Positions 13,537 through 15,065 of a stretch of 15,065 nucleotides of DNA are shown piece by piece. Numbering within the stretch: the stretch's first letter is position 1; each line of letters opens with the position of its first letter. Origin of the DNA: JAIBAI01 sp044238875 (GTDB taxonomy: Bacteria > Bacteroidota > Bacteroidia > M30B66); NCBI GenBank assembly GCA_044238875.1, contig JBIICM010000048.1, positions 1-15,065 of the forward strand, given 5' to 3'. Made by a program: the position numbers and the translations under genes. Below the pieces are notes generated by a model. The model was not told the DNA's origin. It worked only from the letters and a program-made list of their open reading frames with translations, and did no database searches.

Positions 13537-14789
13537 TCAGACCGGTATTGGTTTCCATTGGCAGCAGAGCGATTGCTGCAGTACTGAATTTCGCAACCAT
13601 GGTGCTGCTTTCACGTTACCTGGGCGCTGAGGGCAAAGGTTTGAGCAGTCTGATCATCGTTATCATTTCAGGAATACAGGTTTTAAGTGATTTTCTCGGA
13701 GGCGCCGCTCTGGTTTATCTGGCTTCCAGACACAGATTGATCAACTTGTTGTTTCCCGCCTGGATATGGTCATTATGCTGCAGTATCACCGCTGCATTTA
13801 TTCTCAGCAATTTTTACGGCGGACTGATGGGCTGGAGTATTGCCGGTCTTTCATTTCTGTGCAGTACCTTAAACCAACACATTCACCTGTTAAACGGCAG
13901 GAAGTCATTTACCCAGGCCAATATCCTTGCCTTTTTACAGGCATTGCTGATTTTCTTCGTGAGCTGGTTATTTCTGACATTGCAACCAACTGTTTCTGCT
14001 TACATTTTTTCACTCGCCGCTGGCTGGGGTTTGCCCTGGCTTGTTAGTTTGATGATGCTCAAAAAGCTGCCAAAGCTTGCTGAAGAAAATTCAGATTTAT
14101 TCAGCGCCTTCAGGCAATTAATCAGGTTTGGTGCAGCCAATCAGACCGGCCATCTGATACAGTATTTCACCCAACGCGTTGCCTTTTATATGCTTCCGGC
14201 AGCAGCGCTAGGGGTCTATTCAAACGCCGTAACGCTTTCTGAATCACTTTGGATGCTTGCCTCAGCCGTTGCCATGGTGCAATACGGTTCTATTTCGAAC
14301 AGCCATGATAAAGCTGCCGCTGCCAAACTTACCCTTGTTTTGATGAAGCTTGTGTTTGTAGCTACTGCCACCGGTGGATTGCTGCTTTGCCTGCTGCCTT
14401 CAGAATTGTTTGTGAAAATTTTTGGCATTCAGTTTTCAGGGGTAGCAACCTTGCTACCGCTTCTTTATCCGGGTATTTGTCTGATGAGCGGATACCTGAT
14501 CATTGGCCATTACTTTTCAGGTACCGGTCAGTTCAGAAAAAACAACCTGGCCTTGCTCAGCGGTCTGATTACCTGCTGTGCCGGCTATATTATCTTATCT
14601 GGTTCTTCGGGATTCAGCGGAATGGCCAAGGTTGCCCTGGTCACTGCCATCGCCAACTGTACCATCTTTTTTTCCGTTCTTTGGCTTTTTATGAAAGACA
14701 CCGGATTCAGACCTGCAGATCTTTTGCCCGGTAAAAGAGACATTGCACAGATCAAAATATTTTGGGCAGACCGTGGCCACGCGATATGA
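13533..14789 (+). CDS. Polysaccharide flippase-like membrane protein (Wzx/MVF superfamily)
   Basis: This is a 418-aa, very hydrophobic protein with about 12 membrane segments spread over its whole length. Proteins of this kind flip lipid-linked oligosaccharides across the inner membrane. The N-terminus (GSRAIAAVLNFATMVLLSRY, then LGAEGKGLSSLIIVI) is the typical first block of the oligosaccharide flippase family: an Arg-Tyr-Leu-Gly turn followed by a Gly-rich entry to the second helix. There are no long soluble domains. The ATG overlaps the glycosyltransferase stop in ATGA (13533-13536), and its own stop overlaps the next start in the same way, so the three genes are probably translated as a coupled unit. 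Substrate is unknown. Confidence is high for the fold class and moderate for the flippase role. Confidence 0.82.
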   Translation: MIRPVLVSIGSRAIAAVLNFATMVLLSRYLGAEGKGLSSLIIVIISGIQVLSDFLGGAALVYLASRHRLINLLFPAWIWSLCCSITAAFILSNFYGGLMGWSIAGLSFLCSTLNQHIHLLNGRKSFTQANILAFLQALLIFFVSWLFLTLQPTVSAYIFSLAAGWGLPWLVSLMMLKKLPKLAEENSDLFSAFRQLIRFGAANQTGHLIQYFTQRVAFYMLPAAALGVYSNAVTLSESLWMLASAVAMVQYGSISNSHDKAAAAKLTLVLMKLVFVATATGGLLLCLLPSELFVKIFGIQFSGVATLLPLLYPGICLMSGYLIIGHYFSGTGQFRKNNLALLSGLITCCAGYIILSGSSGFSGMAKVALVTAIANCTIFFSVLWLFMKDTGFRPADLLPGKRDIAQIKIFWADRGHAI

Positions 14790-15065
14790 ATATTGTCAGC
14801 CGAAAACTTTTGAAATTCATCAGGGCAATGGGCGTAATCATCCGAAAGCCGGCAGCATTGAACCTGCTACTCGACCAGGAAGAACTGCACCGCGATGCCG
14901 TTAGGGCAACTGATTTCCCGCAGGGCTTACCCGAAATCCCGTTTTTCGATCTGGTAGAGTCTGATAGCGTTGTTGAGCCATACGCATTTCTCGACGGCGG
15001 CTCATTACCTACCGACCTTGCCCTGCTGAAGGCACTGGCAGGAAGAAATTGTCAGTCGTATTTTG
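14786..15065 (+). CDS. Probable class I SAM-dependent methyltransferase, partial (N-terminus only)
   Basis: An open frame begins with the ATG at 14786, overlapping the flippase stop (ATGA), and runs off the right edge: 93 complete codons. The visible part has a basic N-terminal helix (MNIVSRKLLKFIRAMGVIIR), an acidic middle and AFLDGGSLPTDLALLKALAG (about 70-89). That last block resembles the segment just before the SAM-binding EIGTxxGES motif in Bacteroidota methyltransferases found in glycan loci; the SAM motif itself would lie outside the window. The family call rests on this one block and is moderate. Its coupling to the glycosyltransferase and flippase suggests it modifies the same glycan. 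Confidence 0.55.
   Translation, partial: MNIVSRKLLKFIRAMGVIIRKPAALNLLLDQEELHRDAVRATDFPQGLPEIPFFDLVESDSVVEPYAFLDGGSLPTDLALLKALAGRNCQSYF

Overview
This window looks like chromosomal DNA from a member of the Bacteroidota. Five signs point there: (1) a secreted M43 metalloprotease ends in a type IX secretion (T9SS) type A sorting domain, which is confined to this group; (2) the promoter boxes match TAnnTTTG, and one promoter (rplU) has the full TTTG-N19-TAnnTTTG layout; (3) gene starts lack good Shine-Dalgarno sequences; (4) the tRNA genes do not encode CCA; (5) a short tatA sits next to a Bacteroidota-style tatC. Most of the window is housekeeping and cell-envelope genes. I see no phage, transposon or CRISPR array.

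Region 1 (1-2631, minus strand): a response regulator, rnhB and the N-terminal 412 residues of an unrecognised lipoprotein. The response regulator and rnhB share one base in a TGATG junction, so they are probably translationally coupled. No sensor kinase is present.

Region 2 (2815-3648, plus strand): a lone KilA-N-domain gene, richer in A+T than its neighbours by eye. It contains a perfect 32-bp palindrome inside the reading frame. This is the best candidate for a horizontally acquired gene.

Region 3 (3770-8110, plus strand): the T9SS-exported M43 protease, then tatC after 4 nt, then tatA (55 aa) with its own promoter box, then gatA 19 nt later. TatC and TatA are parts of the twin-arginine export system; GatA is the amidase subunit of the Glu/Asp-tRNA amidotransferase. 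TatC carries Ala where the signal-peptide-binding Glu of the HLxELR motif is expected.

Region 4 (8186-9825): a lytic transglycosylase of the MltD type with two LysM domains. It converges on the minus-strand rplU-rpmA ribosomal protein operon, whose terminator overlaps the mltD stop codon.

Region 5 (10612-10832, minus strand): tRNA-His(GTG) followed by tRNA-Leu(CAG), with a TAnnTTTG promoter box in front and a strong terminator behind.

Region 6 (11039-15065, plus strand): a CNNM/CorC-type membrane protein, then a glycosyltransferase (TTG start), a polysaccharide flippase-like membrane protein and the start of a probable SAM-dependent methyltransferase. The last three genes overlap by ATGA junctions and look like the beginning of a surface-glycan operon that continues past the window.

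Gaps: no gene-free stretch exceeds 300 bases. 2632-2814 and 10529-10611 hold nothing I can name. 10833-11038 holds only a small inverted repeat.
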